64,000 nt of DNA from Roseomonas gilardii (GTDB lineage: Bacteria > Pseudomonadota > Alphaproteobacteria > Acetobacterales > Acetobacteraceae), in NCBI RefSeq assembly GCF_001941945.1, contig NZ_CP015583.1, forward strand, positions 2,859,501 through 2,923,500, read 5' to 3'. Made by a program: the position numbers and the translations under genes. The notes beneath the pieces were generated by a model. The model did not search any database and was not told where the DNA came from. It saw nothing but the letters and a program-made list of their open reading frames with translations. How positions within the stretch are numbered: position 1 is the first letter of the stretch; each line of letters opens with the position of its first letter. Positions 63,905 to 64,000 of this stretch are shown piece by piece.

Positions 63905-64000
63905 CGCGGGCATCCCGTTGCCCATCCGGATCGAGACGGCCGGCGGCGGATTGCCGTGCAAGGCACGTCGCCCAGGCCCTCGCCCCGTGCTATGTGTCAT

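Overview
The window is about 64 kb of very GC-rich, densely coding DNA on both strands. The gene content points to an alphaproteobacterium of the Acetobacteraceae, probably Roseomonas or a close relative. It includes a PQQ sugar dehydrogenase with its cytochrome c, a membrane PQQ glucose dehydrogenase, a Bug-type tricarboxylate receptor, a fused hydantoinase/oxoprolinase, the YhdP-like/glnE/bcp order, UPF0262, and anmK divergent from tyrS. The genus is inference; no rRNA, tRNA, phage, insertion sequence or CRISPR array was seen.

Layout. 1-9.9 kb: racemase tail, zinc metallopeptidase, PQQ sugar dehydrogenase plus cytochrome c, GT-C-like glycosyltransferase, SDR, AlkA-type glycosylase, Tat phosphodiesterase, alpha/beta hydrolase, quinone oxidoreductase. 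10-17.7 kb: two solute-binding receptors, a diaminopropionate ammonia-lyase homologue without its PLP lysine, DUF983, UPF0262, mtnA, and a degenerate anmK with an in-frame stop. 17.8-28.6 kb: tyrS, two tiny membrane proteins, a giant AsmA/YhdP-like protein, glnE, bcp, a DedA-like protein, a spore-photoproduct-lyase-family radical SAM protein. 29-39.4 kb: an OmpR/EnvZ-type two-component pair, a second AlkA-type glycosylase, aminotransferase, membrane glucose dehydrogenase, XRE regulator, CPA2 antiporter, DUF4396. 39.8-43.1 kb: an Anbu operon (ATP-grasp, alpha-E, proteasome-like protease). 43.2-48.1 kb: lytic transglycosylase, a single-TM protein, the ligase-associated exonuclease/ATP-dependent DNA ligase pair, a stress-type protein. 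48.4-64 kb: icd with a clear terminator, SDR, peptide-type binding protein, methyltransferase, FAD oxidoreductase, a second large AsmA protein, fused hydantoinase/oxoprolinase, GST.

How they work together. Periplasmic oxidation is represented by two PQQ dehydrogenases and a cytochrome c; no pqq synthesis genes are here. DNA repair is represented by two alkyl-base glycosylases, the SPL-family protein and the exonuclease/ligase pair. Envelope functions are represented by two AsmA-superfamily proteins, a lytic transglycosylase, a glycosyltransferase and the remains of a muropeptide-recycling kinase. The least understood unit is the Anbu operon, here without its usual transglutaminase partner.

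The most unusual observations are two catalytically gutted enzymes (a PLP-fold protein with Glu in place of the Schiff-base Lys, and AnmK with lost motifs plus an amber codon), 15-bp-period tandem repeats inside three genes, a 22-bp perfect palindrome, and several repeat pairs that look like operators. Starts were chosen from ribosome-binding sites and family alignment by eye; nothing was searched against a database.
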